Source: Lineus longissimus
Taxonomy: Eukaryota; Nemertea; Pilidiophora; Heteronemertea; Lineidae
NCBI RefSeq assembly: GCF_910592395.1
Contig: NC_088319.1
Span: 2,604,001 to 2,668,000, forward strand
Direction of reading: 5' to 3'
DNA: 64,000 bases
Shown here: piece by piece, positions 47,161-59,924 of the stretch
Layout of the letters: each line of letters begins with the position of its first letter
How positions within the stretch are numbered: position 1 is the first letter of the stretch
Translations under genes and position numbers: made by a program
The notes under the pieces: generated by a model
Database searches by the model: none
Told to the model about the DNA's origin: nothing
Seen by the model: only the letters and a program-made list of their open reading frames with translations

Positions 47161-48132
47161 CGATAGGCCACGGGACGAGTGTGAAAAATGTGAAGTTCCG
47201 TTTGACAAATTAGCGGGCAAATTGAAAAACGTCGGTTTTGGGTATTAATATGGGGGTGCTGATTTCAAAAATCAATTTTTCTCCCGCGTAAAGTTGCACA
47301 TTAAGTCAGAAATGAGACCCTTAATAGGGCCTAATGGTCCCAAAGTAGGGGTCAAAAAGTTGATATCATCGAAACATGTCAACATGGGTATCAAATTGAA
47401 GGTCTATGGGGGTACTTTAACATTGCATAGTTTTTGGCCCCCTTAACGAACCGTGGGACCCCCCAGGGAGGGTCAAAAGGGCATAAGTGGAAACTTTGAC
47501 CGCCTCCCATGAGCTTCATGGGCACCGCATGTGGATAAAAACTGATTTATTCGACAGTACTCACATAGACCTTTTCATAGATACCCATGACGACACCCTT
47601 GGGCAAAAGGTTTTCGAGATCTTAAATTTGGAGCCTAAAAAGGGGTCAAAATTACTATCTCGGCAACCCTTACCCCGAGAGTGTTGTCATGGGTATCATT
47701 TTGAAGGTCTATACGATTACTGTCAAATAAAACAGTTTTTATCCATTTATAGTCCCTATGAAGATCGTGGGACAGGGTCAAAGTTACCACTTTTGCCCTT
47801 TTTGACCCTCCCTGGGGGGTCCCACGGTTCGTTAAGGGGGCAAAAAACTATGCAATGTTAAAGTACCCCCATAGACCTTCATTTTGATACCCACGTTGAC
47901 ATGTTTCGATGACATCAACTTTTTGACCCCTACTTTGGGACCATTAGGCCCTATTAAGGGTCTCATTTCTGACCTAATGTGCAACTTTACGCGGGAGAAA
48001 AATTGATTTTTGAAATCAGCACCCCCCCCCCCCCCCTATTACCCCAAAACGACTGTTTTCAATTTGCCCGCTAATTTGTCAAACGGAATCCTTTTTCTAG
48101 ACACATTTTTGCCACTCGTCCCATGGCCTACG
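47161..48132. mobile_element. Foldback element of about 970 bp, palindromic along its length
   Basis: The left half (47161 to about 47490) and the right half (about 47800-48132) are reverse complements over more than 300 bp: GGGACGAGTG, GTTTGACAAATTAGCGGGCA, CTCCCGCGTAAAGTTGCACA, GTCCCAAAGTAGGGGTCAAA, CCCTTAACGAACCGTGGGAC all reappear inverted. The centre also pairs (TAGATACCCATGACGACAC with GTGTTGTCATGGGTATCAT). No credible coding frame; a C-run near 48022 is a later change. Confidence 0.9.
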
Positions 48133-48332
48133 AAGCATTATTGTACCTCCAGTTCCCATATATTTATGTAGCAAAAGAGGCCGGGGAATCCCAATGACAC
48201 GTGCGTGCGCTCACTGATATGGTCGATGTGCACGGAATAGCACTGCCTGGCAGCACCTTGAGACAAGCGCTTAGCGTGTACGTCACAACGAAGGCTGGTT
48301 CGGCTAAGTCCGGCATTGACCCTTAAGACTCT

Positions 48333-48510
48333 GCCATCTTGACCCGCAATGTTTGAGATCGCTAAGTCACAGTACTCCTAGATCGAATAGTGATGACGCA
48401 AGCGCATGCGAGTCAGTCTGGTCATCTCAATCCGGCCGCAATGTTTTGAGATCTTCAAGTCACTCCTGGATCCAATACGGGTGACGCAAACGCATCAGAG
48501 TCAGGTTGGA
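48333..48510. repeat. Duplicated 5'-flank module shared with 17231-17330
   Basis: GCCATCTTGACCCGCAATGT, TTGAGATCGCTAAGTCAC, GAATAGTGATGACGCAAGCG occurs here, and a second diverged copy follows from about 48420 (CCGCAATGTTTTGAGATC, AAGTCACTCCTGGATCC, GGTGACGCAAACGC). The first copy matches 17231-17330 closely. It lies immediately upstream of the otopetrin-like start. Confidence 0.75.
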
Positions 48511-48539
48511 CTCTGGTAGGCTACTCCCTTTAATAACTT

Positions 48540-51209
48540 ATGTCGATTAGATTTCGTCTTTTCAGATTCAACGCCAATCGCCTAACGACCCTGCACCGCA
48601 TCAACATATTGACCAAAATGGCGGTGGAACGTTCCACCTACTTCATCACTTCCGCCGTGCTGCTGGCCTTCTCAGTCGCGTACGTCTTCTCCTACTGGAT
48701 CAATTCAAAGCGAAATCGGTACCTGACGTCAGACTTCAGCCTAGTTCTGTACATGACACTTCTTCTTTTCATTTGTGTCATTTGCATGCTCCGTTATCTC
48801 ATCCCACGCCAGACCAGTAGCTGGGAAATACAACAGGAAGCAAGACAATCTACGCATGCGCATCGAAAAAACCGAGCTGTCATTTCCTGTATTGCGAAAT
48901 GCGGGTTGGTAATTTTTCTCATAGGTGCCATTATGTTTGACTGTGTTTCCACAATTGGGCTTGTGAGTTGCATGGACGTGTTCCTAGCTGATAACTGTTA
49001 CCAAAAGGAAAGAATGGTGACTGTAATCAATAAGATAGCAAAAATGCTCTTCATGGGCATCCAGGCCACGTTCCTAATATCTGAGAGCGAGATGTATGTC
49101 AAATATGGCCGATCGAACACCAGCCGGAACGTCTATATTGTGAACTCAATTATGAATTTCACGTTCGTGATTTTCAACGCCTTGCAAGAAGTAAAATCGG
49201 CCAATAAAGGTGTACATGGCGTGTACTGTGTGAGTCCGTCGTTACCCGCGAATGCCTCGACGGCGGAGAAAGCCAGCTTCCAACACCAGTACGACTGCAT
49301 CAACGACCGAACCCACATGGACAAAGCGGCAATAAAAGTCGGGCCATATCTCCACCCGTTTCATTCTGAATTCTGCACAATGGCGACCACCCTCAATCTC
49401 ATTCTTTGGAAACTGTTCTCAAATGATAAGTTGAAGAATGACGCAACATCTACAAAGGAATGTCGCAGAAGACGCCGAATAAGATCGCAACGAATTCATC
49501 CACATGTCTCTATCATGTCCGCATCGAATTTATCGGAGGCTCCCCCTGACGGGAATGATATGACGTCATTAGAGAGGAGGCGTCTGTTAGAAAATGAAGA
49601 GACTGCGTTTGAAAATGAAATTGAAGAAAATGAGTCGGATTTTGATATCAGTCTAACGACTGATAGAACTTTCGAAAGAATCGCATCATTCGGTCGGGAC
49701 AACGAAGCGGATTCTCCAGATATTGCGGTATCAACGACCTCGAGACACGATCAAGTGGGCGAATCCGAAGGCTACGGGTCAATGGACGGGAATCACACGA
49801 GTCCGCGGGGGCCTGCCTCCGATAGCCAGGAAGCCGGGTGTTCATTCCCGTGTTGCCGCGATCAGTGTCGGGGATGCCTTGATCCAAGACCGCGGCAAAT
49901 TTACGGCCCGGACAACGGATGTGGTTTCATTGCATTCGCCAGTCTCGCCCTTCTCTGCGTGGAGACCGTCATGTCTCTGTTGCTACAGTCAAGAGACACG
50001 CGGAGGAAGTTGTTTACACCCCTCTACGTCATTAGCACCGCCAAAATGTCTCTCATGCTAATCACGTCCGTCTTCCTAGCAGAGATTAGCCGCAGGAAGC
50101 TTCAGACGGGTCCAAAAGTTAAGCAGACTCTGTCGGTCGGATCAATCGTTCTCATCATATCGGCTTTCATAATATTCTTATATCGAGTTCTTGAAGGGGT
50201 CGCTGCGCTCGACCTTTTGATACTGGCACCGAATTCAACTAAAATGGACGCACGTTTCATTGCCGATCATGAGTTCACCCTCGAGGTTCAAAATATCCTC
50301 GATTTCTTCAATGCATTGCTCTACATTGCGCAAGCCGCCATTCAGACAAACCTCGTTTTGAGAATCCACTGGATTATGAAACGGAACTGGCCCGATGACG
50401 TCATTGCCTCTTCGACCGCAATGCAGTTTACCACATTCCTGATGGCCGCGAACTTCTCCCAGTGGCTCCTCGGGACTGTGGTGGAGATGAAGTACCCCAA
50501 GGTAGGTCAGCTTTCATTAATTGGAGTTTTCGTAATCCCCCCTAACTGTAAGTCTCTGATATTACTATTAGGCGGAGTGTTTAACTCAAAGGGCTCCATC
50601 GATCACTAAAGCGCCCCGCAAACAAGCAATTTTTAATGCTGCAACCTGCAACAATTATCGTTGCGATAAACGATAAAAAGATAGCTCGTCTGCTTGTGAA
50701 CTGGTAATCGCTGGGTTTAATCCTAATCGAATCCTAATTGTAAATCACCCGATCACCGATTCTTGTCGCAGGCACACAACACCGGCCAGCGATGACCCGC
50801 TCAAACGAGAGGTTTTTTGTTGCATGTGATCATAATCGCATGTTCGCTCGTTTGCGCAGCGGCACTTTTAAAGTGTCCCGAACTTGCTATCACGGTTCCC
50901 CCGAAGCATCCCTAAGTTACACTCCGAACGCAGTGTATCGGCCTCGCCCTTGATATCACCGACCTTGACCTTCATCGTGACCTTGACCTTGCTATTTCTT
51001 TCTTGCAGGTCAACTTCTCGCAAGTGCTGTACTATGACGATGCGACCTGGAAGGTAGTAGTCTACGTGTTGTATCCGTTCGTCATTTACTATCGATTCCA
51101 CTGCACCATGTCATTGGCAAAGCTCATGCTGTGGAGACGGGAAGTCAAGAACGCTGGGCAGCTGGGCACGCGGAGAGAGGACTTCCTCGCAACATTTGCT
51201 TATTATTAA
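48540..51209 (+). CDS. Otopetrin-like proton channel
   Basis: Two exons: 48540-50501 and 51009-51209, joined in phase 0 (CCCAAG|GTAGGT; CTTGCAG|GTC), about 720 residues from the first ATG or 694 from the ATG at 48618. Hydrophobic spans fall in two groups, about six before and six after a long acidic cytosolic loop (residues about 325-455) that carries ERRRLLENEE and a cysteine cluster, CSFPCCRDQCRGC. Otopetrin-like landmarks are YLHPFHSEFCTMATTLNLILW in the first half (near the conserved PFxxEF/EY helix) and TTFLMAANFSQWLL plus YPFVIYYRFHCTMSLA in the last helices. Otopetrins are dimeric, proton-selective channels with 12 helices. The resemblance is by eye; the divergence is large. The intron (50502-51008) holds a repeat. 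Confidence 0.83.
50612..50875. repeat. Dispersed inverted-end repeat in the otopetrin intron
   Basis: Left GCGCCCCGCAAACAAGCAAT, right TTCGCTCGTTTGCGCAGCGG, with internal CAACAATTATCGTTGCGATAA. Related pieces (TCGCTGCGACCTGCGATCAT, GCTCGTTTGCG) occur at 14990-15075, 20541-20600 and 55925-55985, so it is a small MITE-like family. Confidence 0.55.
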
Positions 51210-51244
51210 ATATACGACATTATAGTATGTTTTCTGTGCGCTGG

Positions 51245-51480
51245 CCTCAAAATTCAACTGCGCCATGTCCCTACTGAGAACATTTCTGAAGGCTAGGACA
51301 CTGGACGGTACAAGGGCACTAACGGGACATTTGTTTATCACGGCACTGTAATCTTTATTCTACAACCTGGTGTCACGGTCCCACCACGTCCACTGTACCA
51401 TGTCCCTGGCTGATTACCTGCTAGGAGGGAGGAATATCAAGAATGCCGCCCATGGTGGCAGAGTACACGAAGAGAGGAGA
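51245..51480 (+). pseudogene. Two decayed tandem copies of the otopetrin last-exon tail
   Basis: The exon encodes RFHCTMSLAKLMLWRREVKN at its end. Just downstream, 51250-51310 reads KFNCAMSLLRTFLKARTLDG and 51384-51450 reads HVHCTMSLADYLLGGRNIKN, with DNA identity concentrated in TCCACTG.ACCATGTCCCTG. The copies are spaced about 150 and 135 bp apart. Neither copy has the upstream half of the exon or a clean acceptor, so they look like degenerating tandem duplicates or former alternative 3' ends. Confidence 0.65.
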
Positions 51481-51977
51481 TGGTCGGACCGGCAAGTCTG
51501 TTGGGGACAAACTTGGATCAACCTTAGTGTCAAAAACACGGACAAAGAGGAAAAAAGACAATTGTGGATAAGTTTATAGAAAGTATATTACTGATATTCT
51601 TGAAATTCAACAAAGATAGCTTAGTGAAACAGCATAAAGAGTTTTGTATAGTGTTCGGTGGAGGCCCAGTTTTTTTAAATCACCAATAGGCGTCTCCACT
51701 GTCTCACATACATCAGCACTTATCCAGCCTACCAGTTTCTATGGCGATGTCAACCAGAACCAAGAGGGCCTTTTAATGCCAAAAGGTGGCAGCAGTAGTT
51801 AGCGGACCAATGCAATACAGAACCTCTTGTGGGTGAAATTGACACGGGTTTGACATTGGCTGGAAATGTACTGTGTGTCAGATCACTAACGGCTACTGCT
51901 ACCTACCGGTCATAAAGTTTGTTACTCAACATGTTGAGCAACCTGCAGACCGGACCCAGCGGGCTGGACCCCTAGCC

Positions 51978-52025
51978 CCGCAGCCCCGCAGCCCCGCAGC
52001 CCCGCAGCCCCGCAGCCCCGCAGCC
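51978..52025. repeat. 8-bp minisatellite (CCCCGCAG)n
   Basis: Six perfect copies of CCCCGCAG, about 40 bp beyond the end of the phospholipase-like gene on the other strand. Confidence 0.95.
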
Positions 52026-52066
52026 CAGTCAGCCTATAGTCCCCTAATGTCAAGTGACATTTACTT

Positions 52067-53627
52067 CTATTTGCACTGCCTATAGTTTTTCACCAAGCAA
52101 TAATCGTTATCTCCGACAAACCACCACGTCTTGCAGATCTTGCCCCGTGGCTTGCAGTAACACGGTATCTCATGGAACATTGCAAGGAGTCGGTCCCGGA
52201 ACCCCCTACATTGGTCGGTCACGCACTTCGCCGCCGTAGTATTTTCAACCAGCCCCTTCTCGCAGTGACAGAATCGGAAGAAGTTGTGTCTGGAAGATAA
52301 AGACATCAAAATGATTGTAAGTCAACTGTAAGTTTGGGGAGATTGGAAGGGTAGCAAAACCAACGAGATGTCATGTTGGTTAACCTGCGGTGAACATCAA
52401 TCCTAAAGTCTCCTCATTTGAAGAATGGATAATACGAACAACAACGGTATAGATCGGCATGATGTAATGTGTGTGCGATTCACTCATGACTACGCATTGT
52501 AAGTTTGGGGAATTGACACCTTATTGGTTATCTCACCAAGACCGCGAGGGCGGAACTAAAATGTAGACCAAAACCGAGGCGGAACATGTGAGGAGAGATG
52601 TTCAGAGTCGAGAGACGGACTTACGTGTTATCGCATTGTGCGCAGTAATCGTGATCTAAGCAAGCCGAGTCCAGGTCGTCCCTTGGGGGGTACTTCTTTC
52701 TGAAATGAGGATTTAAAAATCCGCGCGTGGTCGTTGTTTTCTTTATAAGGTATCACGTGACCATAAAGCAGACGGATCAGATCAACATTCCCGAGTAAGG
52801 CTGAAGCCGAGCACTTGGGAATGTATATCTGACCCGTCAGCTTTAACGACACGATTTTAAAAGGACAAGCTGGCCTGGGAGTGAGACATGTTGGATTTCT
52901 CACAAACTGACTTCCAGCAGCACCGTGGTGTCTTCTCCAGATGTGGTCATCGAAAACCCCAGTACGCAGTACACGAGAACGGAACGCAATCGCACGCTTA
53001 CCGGAAGCAAGCCATGTTCAAGACTGCCTCCCGAATTGAGCGATGATCACTGAAGTGACAGAGGGGTGACGTAAGAGTTCGACCTCGGGTGCACTCGGGC
53101 GTCGTAAACGTTGCGTTTTCCGATCCAGGTCCTGTGCGTGCAAAAATGACGAATAACATGAATAATGCGTGGTCCACCATGGATTATATTTTACATGAAA
53201 AGAAAAAGACAGCTTACCTGCATGTTTCCTTCGGGTCATCACATTTACAGTACCCTGGTTTCACCCAGGGCCAGATACCAGTTCTTGCCTTCCCGCACCA
53301 TTTTCCGTAATTCGTCAGATTATCTTGTGCGTGAGAAAGAGCAAAGCCTGAAGGAAGACGTGAAACAATGTGTTGTAGGACGGATGAAGAGGTAAGCCCA
53401 AGGGTATCAAAATATGCTACCCAAAGTATCAAAGGTCCTATACCCAGGGTAATAAAGATGTGAGGTCGTGGGTACAATATCAACGATGCGGTACCCAAGG
53501 TATCAACGATGTGATACCCTGGAAATCAAAGATGTTGTTACGAGGGTAAAAGCAAACTAATGGTTACAGGTGAATGAAAATATGTCTTACCTAAAGCCAT
53601 CACAACGAGAACCTTGAGTGCAATCAT
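52067..53627 (-). CDS. Secreted phospholipase A2-like protein
   Basis: Five minus-strand exons: 53627-53591, 53347-53218, 53049-53002, 52699-52625, 52289-52067 (stop TAG). Phases 1, 2, 2, 2 close, giving 170 residues. The first exon encodes a typical signal peptide core (MIALKVLVVMAL), cleaved probably after the SHAQ of exon 2. About 17 cysteines follow. Exon 4 carries DDLDSACLDHDYC, the family's active-site helix with the catalytic His-Asp pair. A YGKWCG near the mature N-terminus recalls the calcium loop, but the usual glycine run after it is missing and an insert of about 50 residues separates it from the helix. sPLA2s hydrolyse the sn-2 ester of phospholipids outside the cell; activity here is uncertain. 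Intron 1 contains GGTATCAA-type tandem steps (53400-53530). Confidence 0.72.
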
Positions 53628-54605
53628 CTTGACCTCTTCCTTCTCCGAGTCCCACTTATCAAATGTCAATGATGCGTTCGTCACGTTTATATACTATCTG
53701 TTTGAACTGACAAAGATACTAGGCAGGTACATGTTCCATTACCTCATCTATCTCGTCGCCATATACCTCCAGTGACGTCACAGATCAGTTTTCAAAAATA
53801 GTTTGCTCAGCTGATGTACCGTCGGCCTCCACAAACAGATTCGAATACAAATGTATATAAAATGTGAGTTGTGTCTCGATATACACCAGGCAAAATAGAG
53901 TATGCATTTTTGACATCTGCAATACTCATTTTTTATGAAGGACGTCGCAAAAAGCAGTTGTGTATGTCGAGTAACCATACCAGCCGCGGCCGTTGTTGTC
54001 CATGCGCACTCGGTTCGACACCAGTCTATACGGCCGATGCGCTCCGTCCTTGGTCAGGTTTATTTCGGAGTTTCTTCTGCAGTCGTGTTGTCATTACGTA
54101 CCCAGCCGACAGGCCCAGACTACCCGGGCTGATTTAGGTGTTTGCTCTCCTATAGACTGGTTGCCTACCAAGGCCAAGGAGATCAGTCTTCCCCGTGCAG
54201 TTGTACTGCGATTGAGAGCAGAACTTGCTGTCCGCGTGAAAAACTAAAACCACTTGGGCAATGTTCCGCTTCATGGCCGCCGCTCCAGCAATACAACACT
54301 TGGCTTCAGTGGGTATTTGGGAATTCAACCCGCCAGTAGATGGGAGCAGGAGTGTCATCAAAAGACGCCAACCCGCATTCGATGAGCAGGTAATGATGTT
54401 AGGTACTGAATGACCGCTGGAATGAGTTAAGTGTCCTGCCGCGGGGCGGTCAAAGCGGGAAACGATCCAGTGGAACCACTCCTTTATCATGAAGTTCTGT
54501 TTGGGAAATAAGCAGGGCAAATATCTGACCCTTTCAATGAAGGGACAGGGTCAAACTTGTAGTATGAAGTACACTTGTAGTTCAGCTTGAAAAATCACAG
54601 TAATA
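53628..54605. other. No gene seen
   Basis: Upstream flank of the phospholipase-like gene. Frames at 53871-54339 (plus) and 54134-54520 (minus) are short or start at non-ATG codons and have no domain. GCCTGGTTGCC / CTAGACTGGTTGCC pieces (54150, 58672) are a minor dispersed repeat. Confidence 0.45.
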
Positions 54606-55485
54606 TTATCATTAATCCTGTGGTTCTGATCATCATTTAATCGCTAGGCTTTCTAGCCTCCTGGGATCACTTGATGAGCATGATTAATCGGTGAGATAGA
54701 AGACATTTGCAAGTAAGTTGAAGTGTGATTTAGATTCGATCGAAGCCTTCCGACGTTCGCGTTGATTCATGTATATATGGTCAGGTCAGCTATTGTCTGT
54801 TATCTCATGCAATTACTCCATTCCCGATTGAGGGTCCCATGGAATCACAACATTTAGCTCCACTCTGCTCATTGTACTTTTAAAAATTGTATGGCTTGCG
54901 ATTGTGTCAGGTCCGGCCAATGACCTGCCACTGGCAAACCTGTAGACCAGTGCAACCTGCTCAGGATCGGACCATCGGCGACTAAACCCGTACACCAACC
55001 AGAGTCTTTGACTTTGGTGTGGAGGGTGGCCAGACACCAAGATGGAACTAAAACCAATCTCCATCTTAAGAGCTGATGAGCTCATTGTCGAGCCCTTGGC
55101 CACCTATCGACTCCTGGAGTGGAGATGGGCTCTGTAAGGAGTTACCCAGCCCGTGAATTAACATGGCAAGGAAAACAACGAAATTCATACCGGATCGGAT
55201 GCGTCCCGGGTTATGAACGTTCGCGCCTACCACAAACCAGAGTGGAGGTGATAAATGTGCAACTGGCACCCTGACACCCATAATCTGTCTTCGGCGACAG
55301 AACATCGTTATCGGAAAATGGCATGTGCGAACCCTGAATGCTGCGGACAAGGTCGAACAGCTCGAGTATGAACTTCAGCGGTACAGGTGGAATATTGTTG
55401 GTCTGGCTGTGGCCAGGCTCACTGGTACAGGTGAGATGACAAAAGCTGATAGACACATACTCTTCTTGAGTGGTCAACATTCCTA
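54606..55485 (+). mobile_element. LINE copy A: 5' UTR plus broken endonuclease start
   Basis: The 5' part (AATCCTGTGGTTCTGATCAT, GCCTCCTGGGATCACTTGAT) matches copy B at 62358. From 55290 the plus strand reads the start of a LINE endonuclease (KWHVRTLNAADKVEQLEYEL, RWNIVGLAVARLTGTGEMT) and stops after about 65 codons, then jumps directly to the module at 55489. The internal region, including any reverse transcriptase, is deleted. Confidence 0.8.
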
Positions 55486-55488
55486 GTG

Positions 55489-55771
55489 TTTACGTTTAAT
55501 CATAATTATCATGTCAGTGAACAACTTGATTATAGGCATCTCATAAAATATAACCCATACTAGTCCAGCAAGTCAGGAATGCAAACAGGATGATAAAAGT
55601 AGGAAACAGGTTAAGAAGTTTCTATACTATTCCCGATTAAACAACTGATAAAATGATAGAGATAATATACTAGTATTGTACCGTCCTTTATTACGAGCTA
55701 GACTGTACATTCGTAAGAGGATTCTTGCCAGATTCCTAATAAAGTTAAGATCTAAACTAAGAAATCTTGCA
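55489..55771. repeat. Direct repeat module, copy 1 (partner 63717-64000)
   Basis: TTTACGTTTAATCATAATTA through GATCTAAACTAAGAAATCTTGCAA is nearly identical to the last 284 bp of the window, with only a few substitutions (for example TATACTATT against TATGCTATT). In both places it follows a LINE fragment, so it is probably that LINE's 3' end or a repeat nested in it. Confidence 0.9.
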
Positions 55772-55859
55772 ACGAAATGTACATGCACCCGTTCACAAAA
55801 CTGAATAATATCTTTAAAATCTTATACAAATCTTAATTCTGGATTTTGGCCGGGGAGAT

Positions 55860-57060
55860 CAGAGCCGCGATAATCGATTCCTGTCCCCCATGCAAGGACC
55901 TACGATGACCACCGTTATCATGGTAAACGAGCAATTTTTGTTGCATGCAATCATGATCACAGGTCGTAGTGACAAAAAGCATCAGTCTACTTTAGCTTCA
56001 AGGATCAGGATCAGAAATAGCTACGTAACAACATTTTTATATGTGAACATGCGTATGGGGTCGGATTCTATTCCACGATATCCATTTTCAAAGCAATCGA
56101 TGTCAAAATAAGTTGATGCACTGTTTTCTTTGAATCAATTTTCACAAATACAGTTATTGACGCTGGTTGTGGTTTTATTGATTAAACGTTGTCTTGTTAA
56201 AGCCACAGTTATCTTGCTGATATCAGGGTCTATTGCATCGGTTGTGTCTGTCGCAGCAGAACTATGGACACAAGATCAGAGAGGTGACTTAACATGCTAT
56301 TTTCGAAATTCACCATTTCCTGATCAGCGCCTCTTGTAGCGGAGCTCAGAGACGTAGGCGCTGACGTCCTCACTTACGTCCTCACTTACTTAAGAGATTT
56401 ACTTTTGGCGAACTATTGACCAAGCGAAGCTTGATATGCCTAATTATTCTTGTCGCATGGTAATTGTGTGATTTTACCTTTGATGTGTTGTTGTGAATTA
56501 CGTGAACGCTCTATTAAACGTCCTTGGTTTCAGTTGATGTGTCTGGCATTTGACCGACGAATGTTTGGGGTCAGCGCTGACAGCAGTGTTAAAGTATGTT
56601 ATTTGTACACAAATGCATTTGAGATATACATGTACGCTCGTGCCATGCAAAATTCTGCATTTTAACATATCCCAGGAGGCTGTTGGTTGAGTTTCCAAAA
56701 ACTCTCAGTTCCGCAAACAGAAAGAGGCTAACTATGATTTGTGATAGCAATGTATTTCAGAATGTCCCTTCGACAATCAAAGCGTCATTGATCCATTGTC
56801 GAAATATGCTTGTTTTAACAGAAAATTTCGCGTTTAGGAGGTTTTCACAAATTTGGCGAGTAGGTCATGATCGCGAAAGCATTCTGCCGCGAAAATCCTT
56901 TCCTTTTCGGCAAGAATTCCATGTCATTGTTGGCATTGCATCCAGCTACAGGCCTTATTGCAATCGAGGTGTTTAAAGAGACTGCGTTTACAGTGTGCCC
57001 TTCGAAATTAGCACGTATCGTAATGACTCCTAATAACCACAAATTCCACATGTCTTGAAT
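55860..57060. other. No gene supported
   Basis: Includes a piece of the CAATTTTTGTTGCATGCAATCA repeat family (55925-55985). Frames at 56130-56339, 56450-56665 and 56683-56976 are without domains or splice support. Confidence 0.4.
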
Positions 57061-57061
57061 A

Positions 57062-57625
57062 GTGCCCACCCAGGACCAATCTTGGTGTACCTTAACTTCA
57101 CTTAAATATCCGTATGTGCACCCAGTGTGAAATTCGCGTCGATTAAAAACCTGTGTCTAAGGTTGAAAATGGTATGTTTGTCTTGTAGCAAATCACAAAA
57201 TCTCGTGTCGAACATTTGCTCTATTTTTCGCTTAAAAAGTGTATAAATATACATGTATGACAGATGGTGGTGAGAAATAAAGAAAAAGTATTTTTAAGAA
57301 CATAATACTATTTACTATGTCATTAAGCATGCTGTATGAGATGATTCCCCCATCCATACATACATCCGTTCATAGCACACGTGTGCGCAATGACCCCTAG
57401 ATCCTGCCACTGATGTCGAACTGACATTTTGACACCTCGTTTACAGTTAGTGTTCAGCAAAATTACGGATGTAGAGCAAAAGCACGCGTACCCCACATCG
57501 GTTTTTTAATCGGCGCGTATTTCAATCTGTTTGCACATAATGATCCTTTTAAAGCAGCACCCAGGAGCATCCTGGGTGCGGTGCTGTTAAGGTACACCCA
57601 GCTTGGTCCTTGGTACACCTAAGGT
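57062..57625. mobile_element. Possible MITE with AGGACCAATCTTGGTGTACC ends
   Basis: CACCCAGGACCAATCTTGGT, GTACCTTAAC at the left is mirrored by GTTAAGGTACACCCAGCTTG, GTCCTTGGTACACC at the right. The right end also has a hairpin, GCACCCAGGAGCATCCTGGGTGC. No target duplication was identified. Confidence 0.45.
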
Positions 57626-57799
57626 GCACCCATGACGACATTTACCCTTTTGACGACACTGACTGTATTGCATGTGTTAGGTCGACTGAAATATTGTGAA
57701 GGATAGACACCTACATGTAGATGTAGGTGACACTAGTTAATTTGTTTTAGCTATATCGTGTATTCAAAAATGAAAGAAACAATCACATGCAAAAAAATT

Positions 57800-58080
57800 T
57801 CTGAAGAAAATCTGTTGAAAAACCCTTTACCTTTACAGTATTCTAAACGGATTTTAATAGGTGCTATATAGGTTTTTCATGTATGATTTAAAAAGTTATT
57901 TTAGTTATATAGAATTTCTATGTTTATAAAATACATACTCTATACTGTATATACTATATAGATTTTTTTTCACATGGGATCTTATAGTTTATAGGTTGTC
58001 CTTTACAAACCCTATACAGGTGCTATACCGGTATAGATTTTATATAGCCTTTTTTGGCCATTTTTGGCCATTTTCTTTAA
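57800..58080. repeat. AT-rich TATA/CTATATAG simple sequence
   Basis: Repeated ATAGGT, TATATAG, CTATACAGG and GGTGCTATA steps without a fixed period. Low-complexity flank of the exon at 58182. Confidence 0.6.
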
Positions 58081-58181
58081 AGATTTGCTCCGGAGGATTT
58101 TGTCTGTGGTATAAGTTTGCAATGACACCATCAATATCTCGAGAAAGCAGGTAATCCAATCAAGAATTATATTCCGTGTAA

Positions 58182-58514
58182 ATGCAATTCATGACTATAT
58201 GGGAGTTATTGCTGGTCCTGACCAACATTGACAGAGCTCTAGCAAGTTTAGTGTTTTCCTCATTTCAATTCATGGCAATGGACATTAACGGAACTGATAG
58301 CAATTTAACTTTCGCAATCTTACGAGTTCAGTCAATTCTTCGATGTGGTATGGCATGCTCGAATATTCAGAAGTGCGTTGCCTTTTTCACCACCCCCAAG
58401 AACGGCCATGACGGCCATGATCAAACGGAAACCTGCAGTCTTCACAAGAATGCTGCTACCAAGGACTGGACTTGTAGAGGCGGGAAAACAGGGCATCGGC
58501 TTTGGAAAAAGCAG
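58182..58514 (+). CDS. First exon of a secreted PAN/Apple-like protein (3' partial)
   Basis: ATG at 58182, 111 codons to a donor AAGCAG|GTAGCC (the frame otherwise stops at 58568). Residues 1-22 are a signal peptide (MTIWELLLVL then ALAS). The mature part has an N-glycosylation site (INGTDSNLT) and the cysteine pattern ILRCGMACSNIQKCVAFF, CSLHKN, TKDWTC, which resembles a PAN/Apple domain (CxxxC, CxxF, then CxL). Such domains bind protein or sugar in secreted proteins, often before a further domain. I found no certain next exon; the orphan frame at 59925-61034 lies downstream on the same strand and could belong to it. Confidence 0.45.
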
Positions 58515-58569
58515 GTAGCCAATATTTCGGTTTTTATATTCGCAACCTATTTTGCAATAAAGACATAAT

Positions 58570-59920
58570 TTGCTGTTGTTGCGTGCGCAACCGGTTAGAC
58601 ACTAGGACGGCGTTGCTTGCCCTACTGACAAGCTCGCATTGGATTGTTTGATATCGGAATTTCGTTAGTCCTAGACTGGTTGCCTGCCAGGGCTAAAGAA
58701 GCCATATTTAGTATATTTAGTGTGTTGGGTTTAATTACAGTTAGTATGAATTACTCGTTCTATGGAACGATCTCCATCATCCGCGCATTGCGCCCATAAT
58801 TGTTAGAACTCAAATTTTCTTCAACGACGTTAACCGGAGCGCCCGAGACTGGAATATGAAACTTTATGCAGCGGTTGAAACAAAAACCTAATTCTCGTGG
58901 GAATGCATGGCGTACAGTCAACTGAGGAATAAGGTGTACACCTACACTTCAACTTTGAGGGTAAATTATGGTCGTCTGATGATTACTTCGATTCAACTGA
59001 ACTGGTAAACATTTTTCACAATATATGATAAATTACGTGAAACTGCACAATACTACTTTCAAATTCAGACCGACCTCTGCTTTAGGCGTACCTGTCTATA
59101 ATGAAGTCGTATTTTAAGTCGTGCACTGCAATTTGGATAACCACTTCGTTGTAGCCATCTTATACACTGATCCAATTTGATATCATAAACATTACTGTAA
59201 AAATCCAGATGGAATGGCATAATGAAAACGTTCGTCGATTAACTGAATATTAGATAACTGTACGTAATTCAATATCGGAGATGAGGTCGGAGTGGGACTC
59301 GGAGTGGGACTCGGAACGGGCCAAGGATCAGATTTAGCGGAATCTGCAATAACCATTTGAAAAGTTCTTTTTAGTATCAATTTGCTGAAACCCATATATT
59401 TATCGACTTAGGAAAAAAAATAACCAACATGCATGACAAAATGATCTGCATTATTCTTCTCGGACCATTTCCACATCGGCTGTGGTGGGGGAGAAGGCCA
59501 AACGTAGCAATTTTTACAAATAATTATCATATACATATTCTATAGCGATCTTTTCATGTGCATTGTTTTTGGGTGTTCCCGCTCAATTTTACCATAATTT
59601 TCCAGTTTTCCCAGTTTTCCGCAGTTTTCGTAGATTCCGCTTAATTGCCCTGGCCGTCAGGATAATTTTCAGAGTGGCGCTCATTGTTGCCAACCTGTCT
59701 ATAATATATACAGGGTATACCAAAAAGGCTGTCTCCGCCTATACGTTAATAATGGGTTTGTATAAACAAGATGAGCGCATTACTTATGAAGATTTTCTAA
59801 TCAACAGAGAGAGACAGCCTTCCATCTCTCACACAATGTAATGTATTAAAACCTAATTTCAACAATTTCATCCACTTCATTTAAAGATGTCATATCTTAA
59901 CTTTTAACCGCCACGCCGAA
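58570..59920. other. No gene seen
   Basis: Intergenic or intronic. 59281-59320 contains a short GGAGTGGGACTC repeat. The plus frame 59563-59841 is hydrophobic and basic and begins at a non-standard codon; I could not connect it to either neighbour. Confidence 0.4.
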
Positions 59921-59924
59921 CTAG